DNA of 64,000 nt from Bimastos eiseni (Eukaryota; Annelida; Clitellata; Crassiclitellata; Lumbricidae): NCBI GenBank assembly GCA_959347315.1, contig OY365807.1:35869627-35933626 (forward strand), in the 5' to 3' direction. Below the pieces are notes generated by a model, which did no database searches, had not been told where the DNA came from, and was given only the letters and a program-made list of their open reading frames with translations. A program made the translations under genes and the position numbers. Positions 45,001 to 59,085 of this stretch are shown piece by piece. The first letter of the stretch is position 1. Each line of letters opens with the position of its first letter.

Positions 45001-48000
45001 TAGGAAGTGAATTCGATTAAACGTCGAAACTCGACTGTCTTCCACTTACGCCTCCATTCCAGCTTAACTGAATTTGCCTAGATCAGTCAGTGTCAAATCC
45101 AAGTCAACGAATACGAACGTCGTTCTTCGCTCCACTCGTTCGTCTAATGTTTGTGAAGTTCAACAACAAACGATCGATTTCATTTAGCCATCGACAACCA
45201 CTCGAGAAGATTCTGCACCTGCGGACGATCAACATCCATGTTACACGGATAAGACTGATGTGGAACTGGACGAATGAATCTCATCATCTCATCCTGGTTC
45301 GAAAGATGTTTCACCAACGATATACAGGAAGTCATTAGCGCCGGTGAATAAGCTGGTATCCCTGACGTGGCTTTTGTGGGCGCTGAGAAATTCTCGAAGA
45401 TTTACATTACATTGCATTGGCTGAGTTTACAATGTGCTAGAAATGTAAGCTCCCATGAACGACGTGGTCGAGTCAGAAAACCTTCCGACGTTCGGGCAAG
45501 TTAATTTGCGAGAAATTTTTTCATAAAACAAGTAAGAATAAAGTGGGTTTTAAGTCTTCACGTCGAAGACCGTCACCTACCTGGGGTGTCTGACTTCTGG
45601 GTCATTCTGGATCAATTTGCACCAGTAAAACATGTTGCTGAGTCTACTCACCGGGATGGCGTCTGGACTGAGGTCATCTTCTGGGCCGGTTTGCACCTAT
45701 CCTCCAGGCCATGGTCCGGCGCCGCCAGATCTCGCTTGGTTGCCCCTAGCGGTGTGGAGCCCACCGGTTGGAAAGTCGGTATATGAGGACCAAGTCTTCT
45801 ACGAATCACACTGCCTGGATCAAATCGGTCCGCCACATGCGAAGGCGCCACCGTGGCAAGGGATGGGACCACTCGGAGGATAAGTTTTTGCAGACGCCGA
45901 CCAACGAAAGCGGTTATGGGCCATCTTAGAGACACTCTTCTCGGCCGGGACGAACGGACCGTACTCTTTCACGGCGGATGGTTATTCAGTATCTACCACT
46001 ACCAAGATACCTAACACCCGGAAGGACACCGCTGTTCCCACCAGTTTATTCTCCTAACCCGGGAACCATAGCCGTCAACCTGTCCACTGTGACTTCTGTC
46101 ACCTCTGTTGACCTATGTCGAATCATTCTCACCCCTGTGACGTCTCTACTATATATATATATATATATATCTGACCTGTGAACTCGACCCCTCCATGCAT
46201 ACTTGCCATTGATCCCAGGAAGAATTAACTTTCTGATTCAATTTGTCGTAGGAAGAATTAACTCCACTAGAGCATTTGAGTGTCGATTCACCAACGGGAG
46301 TGCTTTACTACTAGAAACAATACACTCCACCTCTCAATGCTTCCTAGGAACAATTAACCCCGACAGTCAATATATCCTAGGATAAATTGACTGGGGTTTG
46401 TTAAAAGGGGGTATATTTAGCCCACTACGTTGGTGAAATAACGTGAGCGCCTTGCATGTAAAATGTTTCTATAATAACTTGTCATCATCCGTTCATAATG
46501 TAGTCGTTATCGCACTGCTGTTTGCCAATTTGAAATAAAACGAAAATTATTATTAGGATATTTGTGCAAGCTGATAGGCCTCATTAATGCAAGTAGGCCT
46601 ACACCTGTACATATTTATTTCAGAGGTTTGAGTGCAACACGGTCTGACTGGAACATGTTGCATCTTAGGACCACTACTGCTGTATATTCTCTACACCGCC
46701 GATTTAAACCAGTTCCTTTCTTCTGTAGAATGGTGTGGCTCATCAGTAGGCGGATGATAGCTAAGCCCAGCGGTGGCGACAATCTCCTGGGAAAATGTTG
46801 CAGACGTCGAAGACTCATTGCTCCTAGATGTCGTCGAACCGCCGACTACTGAACTTTATTTAACCAGCTCATAGAGTTTGATTGAATCAATGAATCAGTG
46901 AGACTTGATATAGCGCCTCTTCAAGAATTCTACTCAGAGGCACTCTCTGCGCTGGCTGTAGAGTATATTATGATATCAAATGACATTAAGAACTAATTTA
47001 ACATATCAGTTAGCAAAACAGTGCGCAGTAAGCTGATAGTGTCACCAGGGTGGGCCCACGTACAAGCGGGGAACCAAAGAACGGATTTCCATCGAAGCTG
47101 ACAGATGAATGGTTTTCAGAGTATTCAGAGTCCCTTGCCCCAAGTTGCGTCGATAGTTTGATTGTCTTGGGCAGATTTACAAAATCGACATGCCTCACTT
47201 GCACATATTATTTCCATGTCACCTCTTCTTTTCTGCCACTGTGCGTGATTTGAGAGTGACCTTGAAGCATGAATTGACCATCTCAGAACATATCGGAACA
47301 ATATTTCGAATGTGTTTCATTATCTGGAGCCATTTGTTTACTTGGTAATCCGTCACGACCCTTGTGCATGTCCTGGTATGCTCAAGGGTTTATTATCTTT
47401 TTCCGTATTTACCAACTGCAGTTTATCTCGAAAGCGTCGGATCGTCTGATTTGAAGTGTACATAGCTTCCGTCAGTGTCCAGCTTCTTAAGGGAGGAATT
47501 ATTATGGGTCAGTGGGAAATTGCCTCGACCGAATGCCACGTGTTCGGCACCGCAGTATGATGCTTGGAAAACTATTTTAGACACAAATACAAATTGTCGA
47601 AAGTTTTAAATAAAAGCACGATTCTTCCTCTGTTTAACTCTGTATAAGGAACTGACCACGGTTCCATTTATAACTGAGCAGAAAATCACAATCTGAATAT
47701 CCGCATATATATATCAGAAATCAAATCCATTTCAACGATCATTTATTTCAAAAACGAAAAACGTAGGCCTACCAGTTAGTTATTACAAGTCTCAACATCA
47801 ACTTCGAGAATTTATCATTGCATGAAAATGTAGAGCTTAACACTATAACAAACGAATCAGATCAGAGAAATACTACATCCAAATACTCTGATTCAGTAGG
47901 CCTACTCGGTGGAAAAAGTGTACCCGGTTGACCAATGGGTGATATTGCATTACCATACTGAGGTTATAATGCCTCTCGGAGTTTCTTCCTTCTTATCTGA

Positions 48001-48600
48001 AGACGTCCTTGTATCTCGGTCGCATCCATTCCTGCAGTGGCGCACTTGGACCTGGTTGTTCCACCATCCAAAACACACACAGTACGTTCTGACAACAGTG
48101 TCAATAATAAGCTCTGCTGTACTCGGTTGAGCATCATGGAATAGGTTATCTAGTAACTTACGATACGAATTCCTTTGTCTTTCTTTACCTCTGCATAATA
48201 TACTCCGTAAATGCTTGAAAACCTCTCGTCCAATCCCGAGGAGGCTCTTTTGAAGAGACGCTAATTTGAGGATGATTACCTGGAAAGATTTTAAGTCAAA
48301 GAGCACGTTACCCAACTCCAGGGGTAAAGCATGTTCAGTACTGTGAAAATGAATTCATAACGTCCAAGACATCATTTGGACCTAAAGCCGCGCATTATCA
48401 TTAGTGGACTCAGTGGTCGATCGGCCAGAGCGGTCAGCCCGTAACGTTCAGTGTGCTCGCCCGGAGAGTCACTGTATAGGGACCTTGAGCAAGTCCTTCG
48501 CGCACAATTGTTCTGCAGTACAACTGCAATTGCGCCGTCGATGCGTGCGCACTTCTGAGCAAAAAATATTGGAAGAAGGCCGGTATAAAATTTCGGTAAT
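42005..48600. other. Long stretch without recognised genes
   Basis: No exon, RNA gene or transposase was recognised. ORFs are under 125 codons with no family motifs. A short (TA)n lies at about 46150-46171. Confidence 0.35.
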
Positions 48601-51550
48601 AAATTAATGATACAATTAATAATGTATATGATACATGTACATGCCATGTGATATATCTCGCAGATTTAACAATATTATTACACCAATTTTTTTACATACA
48701 ATGAATGTTACAAGCAAAACATTTTTGATGACCTTCTGCTTCTTATTTGACTCAACATTATTATGAAAATATCTTTTCATACAGTAAATTTCTTAGCAAG
48801 TTATGAATGCTTGACAACAAAGCGAAAACCAACTTCAGCCGAATTTTAAATCCATTACTTTTATTCCGAATAAAACTGGACTGATATTTACCATGACATT
48901 ACAGCATTCGCTAGATGGCAGCTCAGCAATGAACCAAATGAGCCCTAGGTAAATATATATATTCATTTGCATGCTAAGTTGCTAACAAGTTCTCATAATT
49001 GTGCCGGAGGGTATAGGGCCACTGGACGTCTTATAGGGGGCATAGCCCTTAAAACACTATCATACGATATTTCAACAGCTCAATGTTCGATACCACGTGT
49101 TTGAGTCTCAATAAACACCTACGTCGTTCTAATAGAGATAGGTTTCATGGCAGACTTAATTTCCTCTTACACGAGGCACTTCCATACCCCGTCGTCTATA
49201 CTGCTACTTGCAACAAATCAAGACCCTTCTTCATCGATCACACTCATATATATGTTCAGACGAGGTAGCTTTTGTGCCGTAGCTGCTTTATAAATTTATA
49301 AATAGAAATGCAAATTCAGGAACTTACATTTTCTGTTCAGTTGCCTAAAATAATTTTATAGTTAAACTTTAAAAGATTTTTAGTAAAAATCTTTTAAAGT
49401 TAAACTCTGTTGCGTTAGCACTAGAAGAGTCATACACAGTGTAGAATCAATTATTAGTTAGAATGCAGGAATACAGCATAGCCTACTCTATTTAATTGAA
49501 ATATGACAGACTTGACCAGATGACTTTTAGAGAACATGTGGCTTGGAGATGAACCAAGAAGCGAGACAGCTGGCAATGTGTTGCCTAAATGCATATGACA
49601 AAGCTTCCTTGCTGGGTAATAAAGAGATATATTATGCATGAAATAAAGCACGCGGCATAAAAATCTGTTTGCTACTTTTCAAATCGTGGCAGGTCAGCGT
49701 ATAAAATCTGTGTCTTTTACCTCTGAAAACATGCATATTATAGCAAATGAAAATCTTGTCACCACATGCCTTAAAAGTCATTTTTATCCAAAAAATATTT
49801 GAATTCAACATTTTTAATTTCAGATATTGAAAGAAGACATTTATTTTCAACAATATACCATGTGTTTTGATCATCTCATCTATTTGAGCCTTTATCTCAA
49901 TAACTAGGAACCGAGATGCGGCGATTTTAACCCCTGGTCATTTAATGGTAGGTCTGCTTTTGTGCTCGGAAATTTTTCATAGTTATAGGGCCTACAGCCC
50001 TGCGCTATACAAGAACGCCAACGAAAGCTTAGGAACGGGCCAACAACTGATCCATCAACCAAAGCGAATTAGAAAGATATAGCTCTAGATTAATTGAACA
50101 ATATAATATTAGATCATCTCTATAAAATTGGCATATACATCTGCGAATGTCCAATATTTCACAATCCGAGTTATATAGACCTTGACTATTGAAAAGAAAA
50201 AGTAAACTATTTCTATTCCATTCTATTCTATTTACTGATTTATAAAGCGCCTCTCACAGTATAACCTAATGTGCATTCACCCACCCACATACCCATATAT
50301 ATTTATATTTGCAACCCACGCAATATATTAAACGGCTTTTGAGGACTTGGTTTCAATGGAAAAGAATCTAACGTAGCAATGACCGAGAATCAATTCATCA
50401 GCAGAACTTCAATAAGAACAGCAGAACATTTAATTTGGAAATAAAAACATTGCTCTGACTGCTGCGTCTATCATACGTATGATCACAAGATGAAAACTAC
50501 AGCTACCTGTAAAGGCAGACGTAGCGTCTTCTTAATTAATTACTTGATCACGTGGAGGTGGTCGCGGTGACCGCATGTTCCTTTAGCGTGGCATTTCTAA
50601 TCAATGAGTTGTTCATAATAATTATCAGTGTGGATTATGCTCCATAATTTTTGTTTGTTCGATTTCTAGTGTGCCATGGAATGCGTTCCTGCAATTATAT
50701 TTTCTATCGCCGTTTTTCTTTCTCAGTTCATAGGCCTACTGTGATCAAAAGTCTCTTGGGGCCCAGTGGGGCCTACGCGTTTCCCCGGTGAGGATCTCCG
50801 ACTACAAGCTCCGAGAGTGGCTAGGAGAGGTCTTGTATTGGCTGACATTTCTCCCGTGCTTAGAAGCCACAGACTATTATGACCAGTTGCCGGCTGCGAA
50901 GAATGTTGTTCTCTGCAGACCTTGTGGCAGAGGGATGACAGGACGCAAAATCTTCAAAGTCAAGTCTTTTAATATTTCCGTATATTTTCGAGTCCAGATT
51001 CTTAAACAATATAAAGATATCATTACGGATTTTTGAAAAATTCAAAGTGAGCTTCGTGGCCGCAAAGGATAAACCTAGGGGTAGCATGCGGCCTTTTGGA
51101 CGTGGGTTGTGCATCCCTGGCGTAGAGCTTCTATGTGGCTTTCAAGAAGCGCGTTCTCATTTTCCATTAATCATTGTTGATCCCACATATTTGGAGTTGC
51201 ACAAAGAATTATTCAAACAGTAAGGTCATTGGTCATTGAGGTACATGCCACGTCCTCAGCAGGTATCATAGTCTCATTATTCGAGGCTTCTATTCAACAA
51301 CCAAATTGCGATCGTAATTTCCAAGCTTCGAAAGCCAATTATTCACGACGCTGTGTTACATGTAAGTCATAGGGGTTGGCCGAATGGGGTCCGGGTTCAG
51401 AGAGTCAAAGAAGGCAAAGCGGATGTCAAGGTTAGTACCGTTTAGGTCAAGAATCGATAGGTGGATGATCAAGTGAATCGGAAATGCTTTTGACGAGGTG
51501 AGAATTTAGCTTCGAGTAGAAAGCTACTAGGGTTTGATGGATACACAAGC
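48600..51550. other. Mostly unassigned; small hairpin and a hAT end
   Basis: A 17-bp perfect hairpin (AACTTTAAAAGATTTTT, loop AGT) lies at about 49365-49401. Read inward from 51119 the sequence is CAGGGATGCACAACCCACGT, then GGCCGCATGC, resembling a hAT terminus. Its partner was not found. Confidence 0.4.
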
Positions 51551-51554
51551 ATGA

Positions 51555-52365
51555 GGCATACGATGATGGTTGATTGTCATTGATGGTGAAGAAACTAAAG
51601 CAAGCGGCAGGCAGAAGACAGACCTTTCCAGTGGATATAAGTCGCAGCCGGGACGCAGAGGAGAAAGCGTCGGCACAAATACTCCGGCACTTCCACTTGA
51701 AGTGATTTGAATAGAGACTAACAAAGCTTGAATACAAAGCGAAACTGGACAGCTGCCATTAAATAATCTTACCCTGGCGTTAAGCACCGACTGGAGCGAA
51801 TCGCAGGGAGACACAAGGCACGCCAGTCAGAAAGCTGTTACAGAGATCTATTTGAGCGATGACGAAAGCAGCGACGAATATGCTATGGTGGCCTCGAAAG
51901 GCAGTCACTAATACAGCTCCTAATGAGCTGATGAAGTAACAGCCGATCAGTCATACAACATGGCGCCTCGTGGACAGGCGGGACTCCAAACACGACGCCA
52001 AGATCACGCAACGAGGTCGAAGGCGCGATCGCAGCCACGCAAGTGCTCAGCGCAATGGTTCGAGGTGAAGGCGCCGTCTGCCGGCCAAAGGAAGTCGGTC
52101 TGACATCGCTTGGACTACATTACATTACTTCTATGGGTTAAGCCTTCTCCATGTTAAGCTTTGGTCTATTTGATCGCAGCCACTCGGCGATCCGCTCAAT
52201 GCGAAGCCACCGCTGGTGTACGACCGCCTGAGGTCCTGACATGTAAAGCATAGAAGTGAGATGACAGGCTGAGACGCACGTCAAGCTCACCCACCTCGTC
52301 GGCGGCCTGGATTAGAACCAGCAGCGGTCCGAGCACGGAGCCCTGAGGGACACAATGTCCACTGG
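51555..52365 (-). pseudogene. Degenerate CR1/L2-like LINE, RT to C terminus
   Basis: On the minus strand VPQGSVLGPLL (52320-52352) is followed by SSHFYA at the YADD site (now altered), then RIAEWLRSNRPKLNMEKA, LRDLGVVF, and near the left margin a C-terminal region read as FRFVFKL and VEVPEYLCRRFLLC. Motif order is that of CR1/L2 reverse transcriptases. Multiple frameshifts and stops mean it is inactive. The catalytic Asp pair is not preserved in the readable frame. Confidence 0.72.
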
Positions 52366-53043
52366 ATTAGTAATTATACTATGATGGACGAATTAGTTGT
52401 AATCGTATACTCCAAATTTCTACAGAGCAACTCTAAAACCAGGCACATGGCACCAGCTGGCTTAGAAGTCAGGCATTTTAATTAATCAAGTTACTCAAAT
52501 GTGGTATTACGGAAAACGTCTCCGCCAATCGGATTCTAGGAATTCTACTTACACCGATGACATAAAGTCACGTTTCGATAGCGGTCTGAGTTTAATGCGA
52601 ATAGCCTACAAATATACGAAGCAGCTTCTGTGACACATTGGCAAATGACACACACGCAATCAAGTTCAAAGACGACCCAGTTACAGCAACACGCCTATTC
52701 ATATATATATATATATATAATATTTATATCGACCAATTGGTGATGCCGCATTTTGGTTTACAAGACATTTTGATACAAATGAAACAGGCCTACTGCGCAT
52801 GTCAGCGGCCATGACAGTTGATTCTCCTTTTACATTGTATGTCAGTTTAGCGAATGACTATTTGTGTCTAATTTGTTCCATAATTCTGAATATTTTGAAG
52901 TCAATTGTTGCCGAGTCTGCGTGTCATAACTATTGCTCGTTCTCACGACAGATATATATATATATATACTTCGTCTCGAGGGTTTTTGTTACCCGTCGTC
53001 GTGACATTTGTCTCTGTAAAAACCACGCATACATGTACAGAGG

Positions 53044-53261
53044 TTTCTGAGCGATGTTTGATAAGGTTTCCAATTGGAAATAATTAAGGCCACACATAAA
53101 TAGATTCTCAGTCGTCGTGTACCTCAGGGGACCTTAGATCCTCAGGGAACCTTAGATCCTCAGAGACACTTAGATCCTAAGGGAACCTTAGATCCGTTGA
53201 AACAGGAGCAAAGACAGTCTTGGAAGGGCATTGACGCCAAATCAACGACAGTCACAACTAC
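53044..53261 (+). repeat. Direct repeat pair, left copy
   Basis: It starts TTCTGAGCGATGTTTGATAA, contains about five units of a 17-bp CCTTAGATCCTCAGGGA-type minirepeat, and ends ATCAACGACAGTCACAACTA. The whole segment recurs in the same orientation at 54771-55023. Confidence 0.88.
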
Positions 53262-53774
53262 TTACCTTTCAGAGAGCGCTAGATACTTGTGATTTAATAT
53301 TCTGGGGACTTCCATCTTTTGCGAGGATCTGTTTGATTGAAAATTGACGGTGAGACAATAAAGTTCCATTTACAATGGATATCTTCGCCTATCATCACCA
53401 CCAGCGTTCGTCACATTCACCATCAGCAGCAGCACAGCAGCAGCATAATCATCCTTGTCAACATCATTCGTCATCAAAGGGTTGCCCCTTTAGGAACCTT
53501 GTGGGGTCCTCCACTCTGATAAGTGTCCCGGTCTTGGATTTGTTTGCACGATTTGTGTAGCGGCTGTTGTCCTAAGTATATTGGGCGGAAGCCACCCTCT
53601 ATGTCCGGGTTCATGCCTTAGTCTTTCGAAAGGTCTCTTCCAGCTTCTTGGGAATCTCAAATCAAGACCCTGAGCGCCATAGCCGTGTCCTTCTTGCCAT
53701 AGGTTTTCAATCATAAGCGATATTGAACTCTGTCTGCTGCGCCGGAACAATAACTTATTATTCATGTGCGCAGC

Positions 53775-53880
53775 ATATGGCAGTCATAGGTTTACCCTGA
53801 GTGGAAAGTATCCTGCTTATAAAATAAACAGGATACTTTCCACTCGAGGTACCTGAGGGTAAACCTGTGACTGCCATATG
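53775..53880. other. Long hairpin between the direct repeats
   Basis: The left arm from CATATGGCAGTCATAGGTTT to AGTATCCTG is complementary to the right arm ending at 53880, around a short AT-rich loop. The right arm has about nine extra bases (GAGGTACCT) and one mismatch. Confidence 0.88.
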
Positions 53881-54770
53881 CTATTGTTATTCGCTTTCAT
53901 TGCTATTGATCTGTAGTTTTACCTCTCAAAGCCCTACTGCATTCCTTTAAATAACTTTGATATATTCTCTCTCTCTGCCGATTCCGTGATTCTAAGGGAT
54001 GATGCAAATTCCACGGGTAGGCCCCCAACAATCGGTAAAAACCCAGCGTGGTGATTGGTGATTGACAGCAGAAAATCTTTGATCTTCAATGCGCAGACTG
54101 TAAGGCGATCGTTCTACACTGTAGGTTAGTTGCTGTATCCAAGTAGCGCTATCTTAACAATGTATATCCATTTTAGTCTCAGTTTTGGTTATGAGTATGA
54201 TTGTTACTGAACATAGTTTCGGTTGTCATGTTAGTTTTTATGATTGAATTTCAGGCTTTGATCTAGTTTTGTCAGCCTCGTCACGAAATTATGTCAAATA
54301 AATTAATATCAGTTTTTGCTTTACTTTTAGCAATTTATTTTCTGTTCATCAGTCCAAGCAACTATTTGCTTCCATCTAGGCCTAAGAACGCAAAAACTAA
54401 ATATTCAACCTATCCAATATCTCAGATATTCTAATTTGAACCCTTTCCAAGTTAGAATTGCTAATTAATAAAAGATGAATTGCGCTTCAAAATTCAAGCT
54501 CAATAGACCTATCTACTCCAGAGTTTTGAAATTTATTGACCTAACATTGCTCAGTCACACAGGCCAATATCAGAAGTGTTCCATGCTTCAAAAAAGTTTT
54601 CTCCACAAAGCATTTAAGAAATCTCGTCTATTGTGGCTAAATATCGTTTTTGCTTACGTTAGAACTTATGCGCTTTCTTCCAAAGTTTGTCTAAGTATTT
54701 TTTTGTTGCCCGTGTATAGCCTACCTTTTTTCAGTCATAGTTTACGCTCATGAAAAATCTCATGAAAACA

Positions 54771-55023
54771 TTTCTGAGCGATGTTTGATAAGGTTTCCGA
54801 ATGGAAATAATTAAAGCCACACATCAATAGACTCTCAGTCATCGTCTACCTCAGAGGACCTTAGATCCTCAGGGGACCTTAGATCTTCAGGGAACCTTCG
54901 ATTCTCAGGGGACCCTAGATCCTCAAGGAACCTTAGATCCGTAAAGAACCTTAGATCTGTTGTAACAGGAACACAGACAGTCTTGGAAGGGTATTGATGC
55001 CCAATCAACGACAGTCACAACTA
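54771..55023 (+). repeat. Direct repeat pair, right copy
   Basis: Same start and end as the copy at 53044-53261 but about 35 bp longer, equal to two extra 17-bp minirepeat units. The pair encloses 1.5 kb without a recognisable polymerase or integrase. Confidence 0.88.
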
Positions 55024-55029
55024 ATTTTC

Positions 55030-56500
55030 CATATTCGCTTTCGTTTTCGTGAACTAGTGAGCTAATTCATTTTTCTCTTCAACAAGATTATGCTACTTTC
55101 TTCAGTTAAGTAGCCTAAACATTAAGGAAGGATACTGAGCTGAAGTCGTGTTTAAACTCCATGCATATAAAGTCGGTTAACTACATAAAAGTGTAGATGG
55201 AATCTGTGGTAGACTTAGTTTGATCTTGGTATCAAGCAACTGTATACAGGCATCTCAGCGACTTTCGTTGACCCATCATGGCTCACAGGATATCAGGTTT
55301 TGAGCCAGATATTTTATTTTACGGTGCAATTATGGTGAACATTGTAATGTATTGTAATCAAGAATTTATATAGACCCGCTCGAACATTCTGTTCTTCTTC
55401 CTGACATCTGATTTCTATTCAGTTTCAAACATCACCGATTTCGCAGTATTTAATAAAATTGTCACAGTGCCTATGTTTGACATAATTTCGTGACGACGCT
55501 GACACAATATAATGAGGCATAATACAATATTACAAAGACTAAGGCGCTGCATCACGTGATTTTGCTCTGCCTTTGAGCGCAATAAACTACTCAGGTTTAT
55601 CGCAATTGATATTGCCATTATTGTTTTTTAAACCAGAGGCAACTATTCTCTCGTTTCCTGAGAATGATATCCGAAAACAATAAAAACGAAGGATCAAAAA
55701 GCATGACATAAGAAGTATGTAGCCAGATATAAGCTTATAATAAATGCGGTGTATTTACTACTACAGATATAGTTAATACTATTACCCCTACTGTTATTAC
55801 TAGTAGGCCTATTGTCAATAATTAATTGTCATCATTATTGAAACATTATCATGATTATAATCTATTAATGAATTGTTGGGAAAAGTGTAACAGTGTAGAC
55901 AAGAAAGAAATAGATCAGCGAAAGTAGATAAGGCCTATATATATTTAGTAGGCCTATATATATATATATATATTTGTTCCCGATGTTTAGCCTAGAACGA
56001 CGCCAATGATTCACATCTTACAAATATTGGCATAACAAGTTATTGGACAAAGCCTAACATTTTGGTTAGATTTTAGCATACGATGCATATATGCGCATGT
56101 AACTAATTATTGTATTCAATATATATATATGTATACATATCAAGATTTGGTCATATTTAACATAAGGCCTTATACACACATATGATATTATGAGCTATTA
56201 CGACTGCCTATCACATTCGAATACGCCGATATAAATTTCGCTGGCTGCATAAACATAAATTCAGATATTTTTGCTTGTAGTATACGCGTATATAAAATAT
56301 TCCTATGCATGCATGATACGTCGACATGTGACTGAGCAATGGTTCTCCATGGCCATGGATGGATGGCTCACAGATCAGCACCAGCATCAGCAACTGCAAC
56401 CGAGCAGTCGCAGCTCTTGGCTGCTCCATCGCTGCTGCTGCTGGCAGCTATTGATGGAGACCGAAAATATCGAATGGAAGCAACATTTGGCTGCGGCGGC
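55030..56500. other. Unassigned AT-rich sequence
   Basis: Short TA runs and no recognisable gene. A CAG/CTG-rich patch at 56375-56470 gives chance ORFs. Confidence 0.4.
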
Positions 56501-56504
56501 TGCC

Positions 56505-57170
56505 GCAGGAAAGATGGAGGAAGAGAAAAAGAGAGACAGGCATACTTATATAGAGATATAGAGTGATTGAAACGGAGAAACCTAGACATAGACAGAGACA
56601 GCGATGGAGACATAGAGATAGAGAGGAAGACGGAGGGATAAACAGAGAAAGGGAAGAAGAGCAAGAAAAGGGAAGAAGTGGTGGAAAGGAGAAGAAAAGG
56701 CAATAAGTGCTGGATGCAGTGTAACGAGTAGATAAAGAGGATTAAAGCAAAGGATGTGCATGGCTAAAAAAGAAATCAGGTAGAAAATGGAGAAAAGAAG
56801 TAAAGGAAGGTGGATTCTTAAGAAAAGAAGTAGGACAGCGAGAATGGAGGAGGAGACAGAAGAGAAATGGAAGAGAAAACAAAACGAAGAAAAGAGACAC
56901 AGAAGGAAAAATTAGAAGAGACCAACTTTAGAGGAAGTTGAAGATTGGCTGCTGCCACATAATGAAACTCATAAATAAAATAAAAGGACAGGTAATACAT
57001 GTAAGAAGGAACATACAAAGAATATTATACTCGGAATAAGAAAAGAGAAAAGCAGGAAAGGCTGCAGCGTAGACAGGTGAAGTTGGATGAGAGGGCAGTA
57101 GTAGAGTCACGAGGAAATAATTGGAATGGTTAAGTTATAAATAGAAGTAGGAGAAGAAAAAGAATCTTGG
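56505..57170 (+). repeat. Purine-rich tract
   Basis: About 650 bp dominated by AGA, GGA and GAAGAA on the + strand, with few pyrimidines. Frames through it are biased to E, K and R (or to F, S and L on the other strand) and are not evidence of a gene. Confidence 0.8.
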
Positions 57171-57767
57171 GGAGATGAGACATCGACTAGTCCACGCAGC
57201 CTGGGTTATCGACTGCGACTGTGACCGACAGCAAAACGATGGATCCAAGTGCGTTCAACAGATTGCCGATAATGCCATTGGACCAGCGGCCGATCGATTA
57301 AGTCTCCGGCCAGAGATGGTAGGCGGAGGGGGTCCAGTGCATGCGGAGGCAGAAAATGTCCACCAGGAAATTGTTTACAATCAGCCTATAGACTCACATC
57401 GCCCGATGTTTCCAGTTCCATTTGTCTGCCTAATTTTATTAAATGTAACGCTGCCATCCATTCTTCTCTGTACACATAATAGTCAATAATAAATGCGTCG
57501 GATATATATAATATATATGTATATATATAATTATATATATATATTGCACAAATGAGAATGAACTGCATGAACGTCATAATGTGATGTACTCCTCCATGTT
57601 TGCGTGTCAGTGTGTATATGTGTGTGCGTCTGGAGTGTCGTAATACGTACACTCACGTAGGCGTGTACGTATGTACGCAATCAGAAAAAATAACTTGCTG
57701 AAAGAAGCGCTTAGTATGCTGACGAAATGGTTTGTCTAAACGTGTAGACGACTAATAATTATTATGT

Positions 57768-58351
57768 TCACCGATAACGTGCTATTCTAATTGGCGTTCG
57801 GCAGCGAGGAACCAGAAGATGTGTCTGGCCTGTCGTAATGCGTATTAGCATGCATGCTGAAGGAACGAGTAAAGAGACTGAGGGGGCCCTACCCCACGCA
57901 CAGCTCCACGGTTGCCTGCCCACTGTACGGATTCTAAGACACTGCTCAATGTTACGTTTAACCGATTTCTTGTGGGTCTTGTATCTGTGTCCTCGCAATC
58001 CATTTCGAAACATCTTGAGAATGGTGTTGCTTCTATGTTCGTCATCAGCCATTTAGATCTCCTCTGCATCTTCTTTCATCCAGTATTGTTAATCCACATT
58101 TCGGCAATCTATCCTCGCACGTCAGTGTTCCAAATCCTCTGATCATCTTCGGGAGCAACGAAGATGATCAGATCATTTGAATCTTTTTCTTCTCTTTTTG
58201 CATATATACAGTCTTTATGCCTGAACACGGTAGTCTAGGTGAAGTCTCACCAAAGTTTTTCACAGGCTCAGGATGCCCTTGTCTGTGCTGATTATGGTTC
58301 AGATAAACCTCAGAAAAATTCCAGGGTTTTGCTGACTTTTGTCGCTGCATT

Positions 58352-58385
<34 letters not shown>

Positions 58386-59085
58386 GTTTAATGTGTCTGA
58401 ATGTCAAACCGTAATCAGTTACAAAATATGTAAATCAAAGATAATAAAGTCAATCATAAATTACAAAGTCATCGCTTGTACAGAATATTCTAGGAATGTA
58501 ATTAAGAACGACTTGTACAGACGTCTTAATGGTTCTGCACTTTGATGAATTATGACTCCAAATTCATAATAAAATCCACTGTTTTTTCTTCTCACACGCA
58601 TAGCTGTCCATATTGAAAGACATCTGCCAATTTTCAGACCATTATTTTGTGCAATCTTTCCAAATTCTCACTCAGCACCAACGCTTCTTCCTTGTTGTTA
58701 ATCTACCCTTGCGCAGAGTTCTGTATCGTCTGGAAACTTTAAAATCTTTGAAGCTATTCCTTCGTCGATAAGTATATTGCAAAACAACAATGGTTCCAAT
58801 ACTGATCTATGAGGCGCTCCACTTGTCTCATTGAAAAGATTGGAATTATTTCCTTGTACCCAATGTACTCTCTCCTTCAGCCAATTGGCAATCCATGTCA
58901 GTAGGATTCCCTGTGTTCCGAATTCCCCCAGTTTCTTTGCTAACCTTCTATAGTCGACGGTACTTTATCGAATGCTTTCTCAAAGTCCAAGTACAACGGA
59001 TTCATTAAGTTATTTTTCCTCAGATTACGGTAAACCTCAAATAAATTCAAGTCGATATTACATCATAACTGAAGTAGTACAACAG
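57768..59085 (-). pseudogene. 5'-truncated CR1/Rex-like LINE: RT plus C-terminal region
   Basis: Minus strand, from the right: MNPLYLDFEKAFDKVPS (KAFDKVP codons near 58958-58987), RRLAKKLGEFGTQGILLTWI and ANWLKERVHWVQGN, then LIDEGIASKILKFPDDTELC, where the catalytic motif (usually FADD) is FPDD at 58725-58736, then a decayed SENLERLHK region. Further left, GLRGHRYKTHKKSVKRNIEQ resembles the RGH-K-K C-terminal module of these LINEs. Frameshifts and stops are present. The middle (58060-58540) is poorly recognisable and contains a (TA)n run at 58353-58382. Confidence 0.72.

Noticed and set aside
48404..48640. tRNA-like or SINE-like head (CAGTGGTCGATCGGCCAGAG)
   Set aside because: No convincing A and B box spacing and no tail; similarity too weak.
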